A stretch of 64,000 nucleotides of DNA, taken from Rutstroemia sp. NJR-2017a BVV2 (taxonomy: Eukaryota > Ascomycota > Leotiomycetes > Helotiales > Rutstroemiaceae). A model generated the notes under the pieces. The model was not told where the DNA came from and made no database searches. It was given only the letters and a program-made list of their open reading frames with translations. The stretch lies in contig NJPS01000076.1 of NCBI GenBank assembly GCA_002946415.1, positions 372,001 through 436,000 of the forward strand, written 5' to 3'. How positions within the stretch are numbered: position 1 is the first letter of the stretch; each line of letters opens with the position of its first letter. Below are positions 40,664 to 50,852 of this stretch, in pieces. The position numbers and the translations under genes are program-made.

Positions 40664-43600
40664 TTAACCGACGGAGAACTTCTTCCAACGGCTGAAGAGA
40701 CCGCCTCCAGCAGCAGCTGGTGTTCGTGAAGCCTCTACACCGGAATCGCGGTTACTTGCTCGCAGACCATCTCCTTGACTGTCTTCAGAGCTTTTCGTTG
40801 TCCTCCCTGTTTCCTTCTCTCGCCTCCTCTCTTCCTTTCTACGTTGTCGTTCTTCTGTGTCATCCTCACGCCTCGTCTTTCTCATTCTCCTTCTTTCTCT
40901 TTCGTCTGCGATGGTGTCATCAATGGGTGATGCTTCTTCTTCTCCAATTGGGCCATCGACGGGAGGTGGCGGCGCATCCGTGTGCTCTTTTACCCACGAG
41001 TCCGTGCCACTATGCGGCCAAGCAGGCGTCTTCATGCGAGCGGCATCTCTATAAACAGGGCCGTCGGCTGGAAGGTATTCAGGTTCGTCAACAACAGGAA
41101 CAGACTTGCGGTTGCTTGACTTTCGCGGGTCCGAGGACTTGACACGGTCTTCACGTCTTCGTTCCTCGCCATCCCTATGACTCCGTCTACGTCTTGAGCG
41201 GTAGGGGTCCTCAGTAAGTGGCTCGCCTTCGGTCTGTGCGCCTTCTCGCTCTTTCCTCAGCTTTCGACGCTCGGCACGTTCCGCCTCTCTTCTTGCATCC
41301 CTATCTCGTCCAGCTTGTCTTTCTGCTTCTTCGACGGCTCTTCTCTTTTCGTGTTTAGCTCGTCTTACCTCACGTTCCTCTAACCTCTGAGCCTCCATAG
41401 CAGCGTCTTCTTGCTTACGACGCTCCCTTCTTGCATCATCAGTAGTTCGTGCACCTGCCTCACGCTCTGCTTTTCTTGCGCGTCGAGCTGCCCTCCTTGC
41501 TTCTTGATCTTCCTCCACAGCTGCGCCCGACATTACGACCTCCGGATCAGCTTCCCTAGACGATCGTCGAACTTTGCGGTCCTCGCGTCGGTATCCACGG
41601 CTATCTTCAGGAGGTGCGGTACTTCGACGCTTGACATCTGGGCGATTCTTTGAAAGGACCCGACCGAACATGCCTCCGAGACCAGACTTTTTGGCACTGC
41701 TGTCGCTTCTTTTTAGACCTGGCATAGTCTCGGAAGGGCCACCGGCGTCTACCATAACAATATCGTCTTCCTGTCTTGTCTGCTGATATCGTCTAGCGCT
41801 TGCAGCAAAATCCGTTCCATCTGGCATGGTTTTCCGTCGCACTGGCATGTCGAATCCAGGAGGCATAGGGACAGCCGGTGGTGCTGGTCCTCCCATGGTT
41901 GGTTCATCCTTTGCCCTGGATTTACCTTTCCGGTCACGACTGGATCTTTGCGGTGGGTTTTCTTGCTCAATCACAACATCAACGTCGTCGTCATCGACAT
42001 CTGTATAAATGTTAGAAGAGGTAATTGTTACATATTCTTTTGACATACCGCGTGGCCTGATCCTTTCCGACTTGCTCCTCGAAAGATTGCCTGGCCCAAC
42101 ACCGAACATCTTTGCCGCTTTCGCAGACATTGGGGGTGGATCTCTAGAGTCCTCCGGAAGTGGGGAGCGCAATTCTTCATCCATAGCAAATGATTGTCGT
42201 CGTGAGCCTGTTCGACTAACACCTGGCCGCTTTTCGGAGCTCGACTTTGATCGTTGAAGCGGAGTAGCAGGTCCGAACATGTTTGAGATACCTCTGGAGA
42301 TGGGTGGTCTGTCTGATCTGGACGGCTTTTCTGCTTTGTCGGATGATGAGTCTTTTAAAGAGCCTTTCTCCTCTTTGGTAGGTGATCTTCTAGATTTAGA
42401 GCGTTTAAGGTCTGCTTCTCTTGCTTCTCTTGCCTTTCGGTCGTCTCGCTCTGCCCTGGTCTCTCCAGATCTATGTTCCCTAGATGCCTTTTTCTCTCTG
42501 TCGTCCCTTTCTTCTCTTCTTGGTTCAGTGACACGTGCTCCCCATGAAGATGTCCCATCACGTGCAACGCGAGGGCGATCCTTCTTGGATGATCTGCGAT
42601 CTGGTTCAGGTTCGGGAATCAGTTCGGGCTCCTGCTCGGGTTCAGGTTCAGGTTCAGGTTCAGGCTCGACTTGCTCTGGAGGTGGGGTAGGTGGTGCGAC
42701 AGGTGTAGGGGGGGCCCTCGTGGATTCTCTGCTCTTTGATTTGCTTTTGCTTTTCTTATCCGTAGGAATCTCGATAACACCGACAATTTCGTCCTCATCG
42801 TCGTAAGTAGTATCGGGCGGTGTTTTCGGTGCGTCTCTACTCTTAGACTTGCTTTTGCTTTTGCTCTCAGGTGCCATGTCAACGATATCAACGATCTCGT
42901 CGTCGTAATCAACCACTGGCAAAGGCTTAGACTGTTCTTTGTTCTTGCTAGATTTGCTCTTGCTCTTCTTTTCGATAGGAGTTTCAACAATGTCAACAAT
43001 TTCGTCGTCGTAAGCAGTAATCGGTGGCGCTCTAGAAGACTCTTTGCTGCGAGACTTGCTCTTGCTCTTTTTCTCATCAACAATTTCAAGAATCTCGTCG
43101 TCGTAAGCAGTAATCGGTGGCGCTCTAGAAGACTCTTTGCTGCGAGACTTGTTCTTGCTCTTTTTCTCATCAACAATTTCAAGAATCTCGTCGTCGTAAG
43201 CAGTAACCGGTGGCGCTCTAGAAGACTCTTTGCTGCGAGATTTGCTTTTGCCCTTCTTCTCATCAACGACCTCAACAACCTCGTCACCGTAAGTGGATTC
43301 AGGGAATGATCCAGGAAAGCCTATGTCTTCTTGTGGAGCTTCATAAATTTCCTTGTCTCGTCGAGCGGCTTTCAATTTCTTTCTTTCTTCCCTGGATAGT
43401 GCAGCAGGTGCGGGTGGAGGTGGAGGTGGGGGCGGCGAAGGTGAAGCTGAAGGTGAAGGTCCAGGGTCGGTTATTTCAGAGGATGCTTCTTCATCTTTGG
43501 CAGCCTCGAAAGCTTTCAATCTATCAGCAATTATTCCGCCAGCGGGGTTTTTAGATAGACTGGATGTTCTCAATAAAGATGGCATCTTAGATTGTGACGC

Positions 43601-46600
43601 ATCCTTAGAGGCTTCTGGAAGCGGCGCTTTGTCAGCTAGCGGAATCTCGTCTCGTGCCGCGCCCCAAGACATATCTTTCTTAGGCTCTGTGAGATTGCTA
43701 CTACCAGCGATACCGATACCCCTGCTCCAAAATGACTTAGCCGTGATCGGTGACTTCTTTTGAGGAGCTCCCCAGAAACTAAACGCTGCCGAAGCGGGTT
43801 TTACGTTCGAATCTAATAGAAGCGCGTCTACTTCTTCCTCGGTAGGTTCCGGTATATCGTCCAAATTGGGGGATGGAGGATCAGGTGCTAGATCATCGAT
43901 CGGAACAGGAGGTGGAGGGGGCGGTGGAGGGGGCGCTGCTATTACAGGCTCTGGTTCTTTGCTGTGCTTGGATTTCTTGCTCTTGCCGGATTTCGCTTCT
44001 TTCTTGGCTCTTTTCGCAGCTTCGGCGGCTTCTTTTGCGGCTCTCTCCTCAGCCTCCCGCGCAGCCTCTTCCGCTTCCCTGGCGGCTTCCTCCTCGGCTT
44101 CTCTGGCAGCCTGCTCTTCAGCTTCGCGGGCAGCGGCTTCTTCTTCGGCTTCTTTGGCAGCCGCCTCTTCTTCTGCCTTTAGCTTCGCGAGTCGTTCAGC
44201 CTCCCTTTGTTGCCTTTTCGAAAGTTTCACCGGTTTCAGTGCTTTGGCCTCTTCTTCCTTTCTTCTAGCCTCAGCTTCTTCTGCCTCCGCCTCGAGTCTA
44301 GCTCGTTCTTCGGCTTCTTCTGCCTCAGCTTCCGCGCGCGCCTGTTCTTCGGCTTCCCGAGCCTCTTCTTCCGCTCGAGCAGCTTCTTCCTCTCGAGCAG
44401 CTTCTTCAGCAGCCTTGGCTTCGGCTTCAGCCTTTTCAGCAGCTCTCTCAGCCCTCCGCTTGGCTTTATCGGCCTCCTTTTGATCCTTTTTGGAGAGCTT
44501 GACTGGTGGTTCTTCCTCTTTCTTCCGCTTTTCTCTTTCCTTCTCCTTGTCTCTTTCCTTCTCCTTGTCCCTTTCTTTTTCCTTGTCCTTGTCCTTGGAC
44601 TTCGACTTTTTGGATGAACTTCCAAGCCCCCAAAAGCTATCCGCTTCAGGTTCTAAGGGAGGACTGGAAGCCTGTGGAGATGCTTCTGTTTTCTTTGTGT
44701 CGCTCTTGGTCGCACTCTTGGTCGCAGCACCCCAGATTGATCCCCAATCATTCTTTGGAGAATCTCCGCGAACAGGTCCAGCCTCAAGTTCGGGTTCTCC
44801 TCCAGATTCTGATTCAGAGTCGGAATGAGGGGGCAGTAGAGCTGGTGGTGGAGGTGGTGGAGGTGGAGGAGGCGGTGTATCTTCGATGAGATTAAGAGCG
44901 GTGCCCTTTTTGCTCTTCTTCTTGTCCTTGTCCCTTTTCGATGACGAAAGTCCGCCCCAAAAGCTATCCACTTTTGATTCCTCAACAGGAGAATGCCTCG
45001 AAGAAGACTTAATAGGTTCGGGGTCAGATGACTTCTTCTTTTTCTTGTCTTTTTCTTTCTTCAAAGTTGTTCCCCAGCCCATAAAGTCGTCATCATTTAT
45101 CGCAGGAGGAGCATCAGGGACTGGTGGCGGTGACATAGGCTCAGCATCTTCGAAAGGTAGTAAAGTTTCAGGCTTATCCTTTCTAGATTTTTGACCCCAA
45201 TTCATCCAATCAGGGCCATCATCAACAGTGTCCACGGCTTCAACAATCGGATTGGCGTCGAAAAAGGGTTCGGGCGATGGCTCTTTTGTTCTGCTGCTCT
45301 TCTTTTTATCATTCCTGGAGGAGCTATTGTATCCCCAACCAAAATCGTCCACGACAGCAGGAGGTGGGTCCGGCACTGGTTCCGGCACGGAAAGAGTTTC
45401 GAGCTTCTTAGACCCTTCACCTTTTTTGTCCTTTTTACTCTTCTTCTTATTACTTGCGGTGAGTCCCCAGAGAGAATCCTCCACAACTGGCTCTTGTTCT
45501 GGCTCGTGAACTGGCTCAGCAGCATACGTATTATTCTTATTGTCATCAAACCCCCAATCGAAAGTATTCGCAGCAACAATCGGTGCGGGAGAATCATCCA
45601 CGTCGCGTTTACTTTTCTTCGTCCTGTCTTTGTCTTTGTCTCCATCTTTATCTCTCTTCGAACTAGAGTTGCCACCTAGGCCCCGTGGCAGCCAGCTGTC
45701 ATCATCGAGAAGAGTCCGGACAGGTGGTGGTGTCGGGGGTTTGTCAGCTTTCAACTCTTCCACAGTGTTCTTACTCTTTTTCTTCTTGTCCTTCTTACTA
45801 GATGCTTGCATTCCAAAACTCCATTCAAAACTACCTCTTTCCGGCTCGGGTTCATCCTGCGGCTCTGGTTCAGGTTCAATTTCAGGCTCAGGCTCTGGTT
45901 CTCTGGCTGGTTCGGGAAGTGGTGGCGGCGGCTCTTCTGGTTTTGGTTCCTCCTTGGGTGATTTCTTTTTCTTCTTGTCTTTTTTGAGGCTCCAGCTGCC
46001 AAGACCCCATCCCCCTTCCTCCTCATCCTTCTCCTCGACTTTCTCTTCAACGATCGGCTCAGGCTCAGACTTTGGTTCGACGACAACTGGTAATTCTTTA
46101 ACCATCGGTATCTCAGGTTCAGCAAAAAGATTCTTGCCCTTCTTCTTTTTGTCTTTCTTAGAATTGCCCCATGCGGAACCAATAAAGTCCTCCTCAACTT
46201 TCGGCTCGATAGCGGGTTCAGGTTCAGGTTCCGGCAGCGGTTCCTCGGGCTTCGGTGGCTCTTCGAAAACAGTAACGGTACCAGCTTTACCTTTCTTCTT
46301 CTTGTCCTTTTTCAAGGTGCTGGTCGGCCCAGCAGGTTCTACCGGTGCTGATGGGGGCGTGGGTGGTTTGTCTTCAACTACAGGTTCGACTTTAGCAGGT
46401 TCCTCGGATCCTTTCCTTTTCTTCTTTTTACCTGTCTCGTCCCATGGAGTAAAGGGTTCATCCGCTGGCTCCTCGGCGGGTGTTAGGGGCTCCTCCTTCT
46501 CAGGCACTTCTGCAACTTCAACCAGGGTAGCACCTTTCTTCTTCTTCCTGTCCTTTTTGGAACTAGAGGCCAATGCAAAATCATTACCTGGCTTCGTTTC

Positions 46601-47611
46601 CTCTGGGGTATCTAGTCCAATTAATTTAGCTTCATCAATGAGTGAACCGAAGGCGAATCCTGGGTTTTTCGTATTGTGCTTACCGATGCTCCAAGGATTG
46701 GCAGGTTCCTCCCTGGATTCAATCTTTTCTTTCTCCTTCTCGAGTTCCTTTTCTCTTGCCTTAGTGTCATCCTTGGCATCATTCTTTGGAGTTCCTGTGC
46801 GACTTCCACTTCCTGTACCGGATCCTGTACCGGATCCTGTACCGGGAAATGTCCAGGCTCCAGCTATCCAGCTTGTACCCCAACCACCAAAACCACTCGA
46901 TTTTGCGGTTGTAGTATTATTGTTGGTATTATTATTGGCAGAATCTGATTTATGCTTGGAGCCATCGTCCAGTTTGATGTCGTCAAAGGTTTCTGGAGGC
47001 TTTTCGGGAGCAGGAGGAGGTGGAGGTGGAGTGGGCTCGGGTTCAGGTTGCGGATCTGCGCCTTTGCTTTTCTTGCCTTTCTTCGCTTTCTTCCCATTCG
47101 CTGCTGGCAGAAAGCTGTCCCAATCATTCGAAGGTTTTTCGACCTCTCGTTCTTCTTCCACTTTCTTTTCCTCTTCCTCTGCTTTGTCGTTGTTCTTCTT
47201 CTCATCCTCTTTTTTGTCATCTCCTCCATTCCCAGCCCCCTCACCAGAGTCACCACCAGCGCCTTCTCCTTTATCGCCATTATTTCCATCATCATCATTC
47301 TTCTTAGTACCGTCATCGCCATCGTCATTAATCGCTTTGGCAGTGACCGGGGCCGGGGCCGGGGCCGTATTCCTGCCCTTATTCCCTTTCTTCTTGCCGC
47401 CGGCAGTCTTCTTAAACCCATCCTGATAATTGAAATCGACTAGCGGGGTCATGTTCGGGTCTCGAAATGGTGAAGAGTCCTGTTTCGGCTGTCGTGACGA
47501 TGACGGGAGAGTGGTGTCTAGTAAGGAGTCATGCGCCTTGGGCCTGGCGAGCGCATCTGAGTTATGCAGGTTCGCTATTACGTCGTCATTACCCTGTGGC
47601 GCGTTACCCAA
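40664..47611 (-). CDS. Giant repetitive WG- and KDKKKK-rich protein, function unknown
   Basis: One frame of 2,315 codons is open, but a probable 48-nt intron (42001-42048) makes it two exons, 47611-42049 and 42000-40664, encoding about 2,299 aa. Layout: an acidic/Lys-rich start; roughly a dozen modules of the type (F/D)WG...SSKKDKKKK separated by Pro/Glu linkers; a long Ala/Glu/Arg coiled coil (KAEAEAKAAEEAAREEEAAR and similar); two more FWG motifs; a block of ~31-residue tandem repeats (SKESSRAPPITAYDDEILEI); Ser/Arg-rich motifs with SRGISNMFGPATPLQRSKS and SAKAAKMFGVGPG; a second charged helical stretch; and the end GGGLFSRWKKFSVG. Fifteen WG dipeptides are present. I recognise no catalytic domain. 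Most of the protein should be disordered. Codon-shadow frames on the other strand are an effect of the low complexity. Confidence 0.88.
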   Translation of the reverse strand: MGNAPQGNDDVIANLHNSDALARPKAHDSLLDTTLPSSSRQPKQDSSPFRDPNMTPLVDFNYQDGFKKTAGGKKKGNKGRNTAPAPAPVTAKAINDDGDDGTKKNDDDGNNGDKGEGAGGDSGEGAGNGGDDKKEDEKKNNDKAEEEEKKVEEEREVEKPSNDWDSFLPAANGKKAKKGKKSKGADPQPEPEPTPPPPPPAPEKPPETFDDIKLDDGSKHKSDSANNNTNNNTTTAKSSGFGGWGTSWIAGAWTFPGTGSGTGSGTGSGSRTGTPKNDAKDDTKAREKELEKEKEKIESREEPANPWSIGKHNTKNPGFAFGSLIDEAKLIGLDTPEETKPGNDFALASSSKKDRKKKKGATLVEVAEVPEKEEPLTPAEEPADEPFTPWDETGKKKKRKGSEEPAKVEPVVEDKPPTPPSAPVEPAGPTSTLKKDKKKKGKAGTVTVFEEPPKPEEPLPEPEPEPAIEPKVEEDFIGSAWGNSKKDKKKKGKNLFAEPEIPMVKELPVVVEPKSEPEPIVEEKVEEKDEEEGGWGLGSWSLKKDKKKKKSPKEEPKPEEPPPPLPEPAREPEPEPEIEPEPEPQDEPEPERGSFEWSFGMQASSKKDKKKKSKNTVEELKADKPPTPPPVRTLLDDDSWLPRGLGGNSSSKRDKDGDKDKDRTKKSKRDVDDSPAPIVAANTFDWGFDDNKNNTYAAEPVHEPEQEPVVEDSLWGLTASNKKKSKKDKKGEGSKKLETLSVPEPVPDPPPAVVDDFGWGYNSSSRNDKKKSSRTKEPSPEPFFDANPIVEAVDTVDDGPDWMNWGQKSRKDKPETLLPFEDAEPMSPPPVPDAPPAINDDDFMGWGTTLKKEKDKKKKKSSDPEPIKSSSRHSPVEESKVDSFWGGLSSSKRDKDKKKSKKGTALNLIEDTPPPPPPPPPPPALLPPHSDSESESGGEPELEAGPVRGDSPKNDWGSIWGAATKSATKSDTKKTEASPQASSPPLEPEADSFWGLGSSSKKSKSKDKDKEKERDKEKERDKEKEREKRKKEEEPPVKLSKKDQKEADKAKRRAERAAEKAEAEAKAAEEAAREEEAARAEEEAREAEEQARAEAEAEEAEERARLEAEAEEAEARRKEEEAKALKPVKLSKRQQREAERLAKLKAEEEAAAKEAEEEAAAREAEEQAAREAEEEAAREAEEAAREAEERAAKEAAEAAKRAKKEAKSGKSKKSKHSKEPEPVIAAPPPPPPPPPVPIDDLAPDPPSPNLDDIPEPTEEEVDALLLDSNVKPASAAFSFWGAPQKKSPITAKSFWSRGIGIAGSSNLTEPKKDMSWGAARDEIPLADKAPLPEASKDASQSKMPSLLRTSSLSKNPAGGIIADRLKAFEAAKDEEASSEITDPGPSPSASPSPPPPPPPPAPAALSREERKKLKAARRDKEIYEAPQEDIGFPGSFPESTYGDEVVEVVDEKKGKSKSRSKESSRAPPVTAYDDEILEIVDEKKSKNKSRSKESSRAPPITAYDDEILEIVDEKKSKSKSRSKESSRAPPITAYDDEIVDIVETPIEKKSKSKSSKNKEQSKPLPVVDYDDEIVDIVDMAPESKSKSKSKSRDAPKTPPDTTYDDEDEIVGVIEIPTDKKSKSKSKSRESTRAPPTPVAPPTPPPEQVEPEPEPEPEPEQEPELIPEPEPDRRSSKKDRPRVARDGTSSWGARVTEPRREERDDREKKASREHRSGETRAERDDRKAREAREADLKRSKSRRSPTKEEKGSLKDSSSDKAEKPSRSDRPPISRGISNMFGPATPLQRSKSSSEKRPGVSRTGSRRQSFAMDEELRSPLPEDSRDPPPMSAKAAKMFGVGPGNLSRSKSERIRPRGMSKEYVTITSSNIYTDVDDDDVDVVIEQENPPQRSSRDRKGKSRAKDEPTMGGPAPPAVPMPPGFDMPVRRKTMPDGTDFAASARRYQQTRQEDDIVMVDAGGPSETMPGLKRSDSSAKKSGLGGMFGRVLSKNRPDVKRRSTAPPEDSRGYRREDRKVRRSSREADPEVVMSGAAVEEDQEARRAARRARKAEREAGARTTDDARRERRKQEDAAMEAQRLEEREVRRAKHEKRRAVEEAERQAGRDRDARREAERAERRKLRKEREGAQTEGEPLTEDPYRSRRRRSHRDGEERRREDRVKSSDPRKSSNRKSVPVVDEPEYLPADGPVYRDAARMKTPAWPHSGTDSWVKEHTDAPPPPVDGPIGEEEASPIDDTIADERERRRMRKTRREDDTEERQRRKEERRREKETGRTTKSSEDSQGDGLRASNRDSGVEASRTPAAAGGGLFSRWKKFSVG
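42001..42048 (-). other. Probable stop-free 48-nt intron in the giant gene
   Basis: On the minus strand the segment begins GTATGT, has the branch site TTCTAAC and ends ATACAG, a textbook fungal intron. It is 48 nt long and lacks stops, so the frame stays open whether or not it is spliced. The 16 residues it would encode (MSKEYVTITSSNIYTD) are hydrophobic/neutral, unlike the acidic and basic flanks. Confidence 0.7.
43011..43289 (-). repeat. 93-nt in-frame tandem repeat, three units
   Basis: The motif TAAGCAGTAA(T/C)CGGTGGCGC starts at 43011, 43104 and 43197, exactly 93 nt (31 codons) apart, with only a few substitutions between units. More diverged units of the same pattern lie to the left (about 42,740-43,010). 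The array codes for SKESSRAPP(I/V)TAYDDEI and DEKKSKSKSR. Confidence 0.92.
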
Positions 47612-50600
47612 ATGCCACCGTGGAGACAGGCGCGAAGTTCCCAGTCTCCCATCATTCCTTCTGCGTGTGTTTGTCGATTTTGGATCGGGGTATGCGCTCT
47701 ATGAACAGGATTAGATATATAAGCTGCTGTAGTTCACCGCATGCGTGAAAGTAAGGTACGACTGCGAGACACAACATATAGCAAAGGATAAGTAAGGCTC
47801 AGGTGCTCCTGTGAATGATCCATCCTTCCAATGATAAGGTAGATTTAGAAAGTATATCATGACAATCCTCATTCAAAGTTACCGAAATCATTGGAAGTCA
47901 GTCCATTGACCACTAGAGACGAGCTACAGGTCGAATCGCGCCACACTAATTCTCGAAGGCGCGCAAGATTTAAACCACAGAAAAAACGTTGTATTCATAC
48001 CCATTCTGGCCGGCATGAATCTTCATGCTTTCGCAATGCCACCCACGCGTTCGCAATGAACCTCAGCCTTATCCGAACGTCTTCCTCATCCCAGCCACTC
48101 GCCCGAGGCCGGGTCGTAGTCCGTCCATAATCACTCCGTCGACATTCTTCTCTATACGACAAAACTTCGACCGATGCCATTGTGGATAGTCGAGCTGGTG
48201 TTGTCGCAGAGAGACGTCGAACTCATCGAAGCTGTGTGTACTCGGTGTAGGAGCGCACTGATGGGGATCTGCAAAGTGGGATTTCCACCCAAGAGGGGGA
48301 AAGATAGAGAAGAAATCAAAATGGGACCAAAAATTTATGAAAAAGTGGTGATAGAAGAGAATGAGATATATGAAGATTGAATACAATCGATAATTGCAGT
48401 AGATTGCACAAAACCAAGTAGGTGTAGTGGGTGTCTGTGGAGAGAAAGTATGAGTACAGGTACTTTTCGTGCAGGGAGTATGAACCTAAGGTGTGAGTGT
48501 GAGTGGGAGTGGGAGTGGGAGCATGGAGAAGGAATTGGTCACACGGAGGCTCGTCCAGGGAGGAGGGAGGTCAACAATCTTGCCCGGTCGTGGTTTCCTC
48601 GCCAATTCTGAGACATCAACCGCATCAACCAGGAATCTATTTTGTGCAGCTGTTGCTCCGAACACAGCTTTTTGGAGATTCCCGAGTACTGCGCAGGGCG
48701 TACTCGTGCTTGTAGAGTAGACCCTTTCCCAGGGACGCTGTCCGTGCCTTGATAAGAAAAAGAATTTCACCTTTGCAGATAACGGTTTCGCGATCACCAG
48801 ATGTCGCAAACCGGATGGGATTCTGCCTTCTTCTGCGAGATACGGGAGGATCGCAAGGGCCAGATGAAGGAAGTCGTGTGTATATCTAAAAGGGATGTTT
48901 ACTCGGTATACATGACTGGTGACCGACTGAACAGAGAATAGAGCGAACTACTTGTGTGGCCTATGAAACAAGTTTCTCGCGCTACAACATGCAAGTGCGC
49001 ATACACAAGAGACTTGAGAGAAGAGAAGAACTACAAGTATGCGCAGGTGGCTAGGTGCATTTTGCCCAGAAGTGCGAAGGTAGGGATGGCAGCAAACAGT
49101 GAACACGGTGACTTGGTTCAACTTCTTCTTTCGTCGTAGATCGCGGATACAAGCAGCGGAAAGACAGCGGGCAGGCCCAAGTGTAGCGTTATAAGGCAGA
49201 GAAAGTGGAGGGCAGGAGGGCAGGCTGTGAAATTTTATTCAAGAGGCGCTCTCGAGACTCGAGATTGGATAGGTGCTGTACAATTTTCACGGTTTTCCTT
49301 CCAGCTGCCGTCTTCCTACTCAGTTCACCGCTCCTTGCCTCGTGGTTATATCATGACAACAGAGGTTGTTATTCCTGTCCAGGTACCCAAAGCTGGTCCA
49401 ATCGAGGCCCAGCCTAAGAGTTCTGAGTAAATAGAGGGATGGGAAGATCGCGACGCATTTATCAAATCACAAGAAATGATGGAAATTGTGCATAAGGGGG
49501 GAGGAGGATAAATTCTCACTTCATGGGTATTGGTTGGTCGGTCCGCATGAGTTGCCTACACCTACATACATCAAGCAGCAAGCTGACGCCCCAGAAAAGC
49601 GTACTAAAGTGTGGCACCCGGGAAATGTGATCCATATGGAGGTTGTCGCACGGAACTGTGATTCGTTTACAGAGTCGTAATGCATCATGGGAACCCGCGG
49701 GTAGCGACGTGCTTAGGGATTGCTCTCGTGTCGTGTGCGGGAGCTGACTGGTAGATAGCAGTTTGTACATAGTAGTTGTTTACTTTCGTAGATGGACAAG
49801 GGAAAGGGGCGCGATACTACTAAAGTACACAAATCGGAATTACAGACTAGAAGCTAAATTTCGAGGAATTCCATCTTGGGCAACAGTGCAACACCCATTC
49901 GATCTCATCACAAAAGAACTAGTCTATGCAGGTGCATGTAGATGCCCGAGTCGCTACTGAACCTCGGGAGGTCAAAGTACAGGAAGCATAGCGTTTTGGC
50001 ACTGGCAGTTCATATCGGAACAAACGCCTCCTCATCTCTTCATTCTGCATTTTGCCACTTGCAATTTTGTCGCGCCAGCAGAAAATCGTCCTCGTCTCTT
50101 GCTTCCATCGGCATGATGTTTGACCCGATAGCGCTTCCCTCGGAATGATATTTGGTCCGATAGTCTCGCGATCTCTTCGAGCCTGCTCCACTCTGTCAAA
50201 TTAGTATCTTGCCAATATACTTCGCGTTACCTTTCGTCTGTAAGGTAACAAGTATATCGCGGTTACTCATGATTTCGTGTACCTGTAGCACCACCGACCC
50301 AACCCTTTGGAACCCTTTGGAACCCTTTGGGAAAATACACAGTAGGTAGGACATGTGCCGACATCGCGGCCATCATTGTACAGTATTCGTCGCATCGTCA
50401 TATGGCAGCATTATTGTTGTACTAGACGTGGGGTGCCTCCTCTCACACAACCGGACCTGGGTTGAAGATTCTAACTCTTTCCGCATTAATCCACCGAGAC
50501 CTTCTGGCGCTCCGACTCGTGGCAGCCTCTACACACGAGTTTCGACACACCATGAAGGAAGGGTCTAAGTAGGGAGAGCGATTAAGTTTAAAACGTCCTC

Positions 50601-50852
50601 CACTGAGGTAACGTAAGTGGTGCGAAGGCCAATGGCGAATGCCTCGGAAATTGATGTCATTCAATACTGCCCCGCATTATAACTATGCATTGCTTCTAGA
50701 GCTACTGGTATCCATCATGATTATCAATCTGCTTTTCTCCTTGATCAGTAATATAGAAATTCTCTGCAAACTCCAAACCACCTTCTCGAGTATAAGAGAA
50801 ATCCGAATCTCTCCATTTCACCTACAGTTCAAGCTTCAAAGTATATATCACA
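47612..50852. other. Long divergent intergenic region
   Basis: 3.2 kb between the starts of the giant gene and the MDR oxidoreductase. It contains a 10-bp triplicate (50301-50330) and G/T-rich GTGAGTGGGAGT-type runs near 48495-48520. Short open frames show no coding signs. An unannotated non-coding RNA or small gene cannot be excluded. Confidence 0.45.
50301..50330. repeat. (AACCCTTTGG)3 tandem repeat
   Basis: Three exact head-to-tail copies of a decamer. Confidence 0.95.

Noticed and set aside
45540..47426. 628-codon open frame on the plus strand inside the giant gene
   Set aside because: It is the antisense shadow of Lys/Glu/Pro-rich codons; Ser/Phe/Leu-rich composition and no family resemblance.
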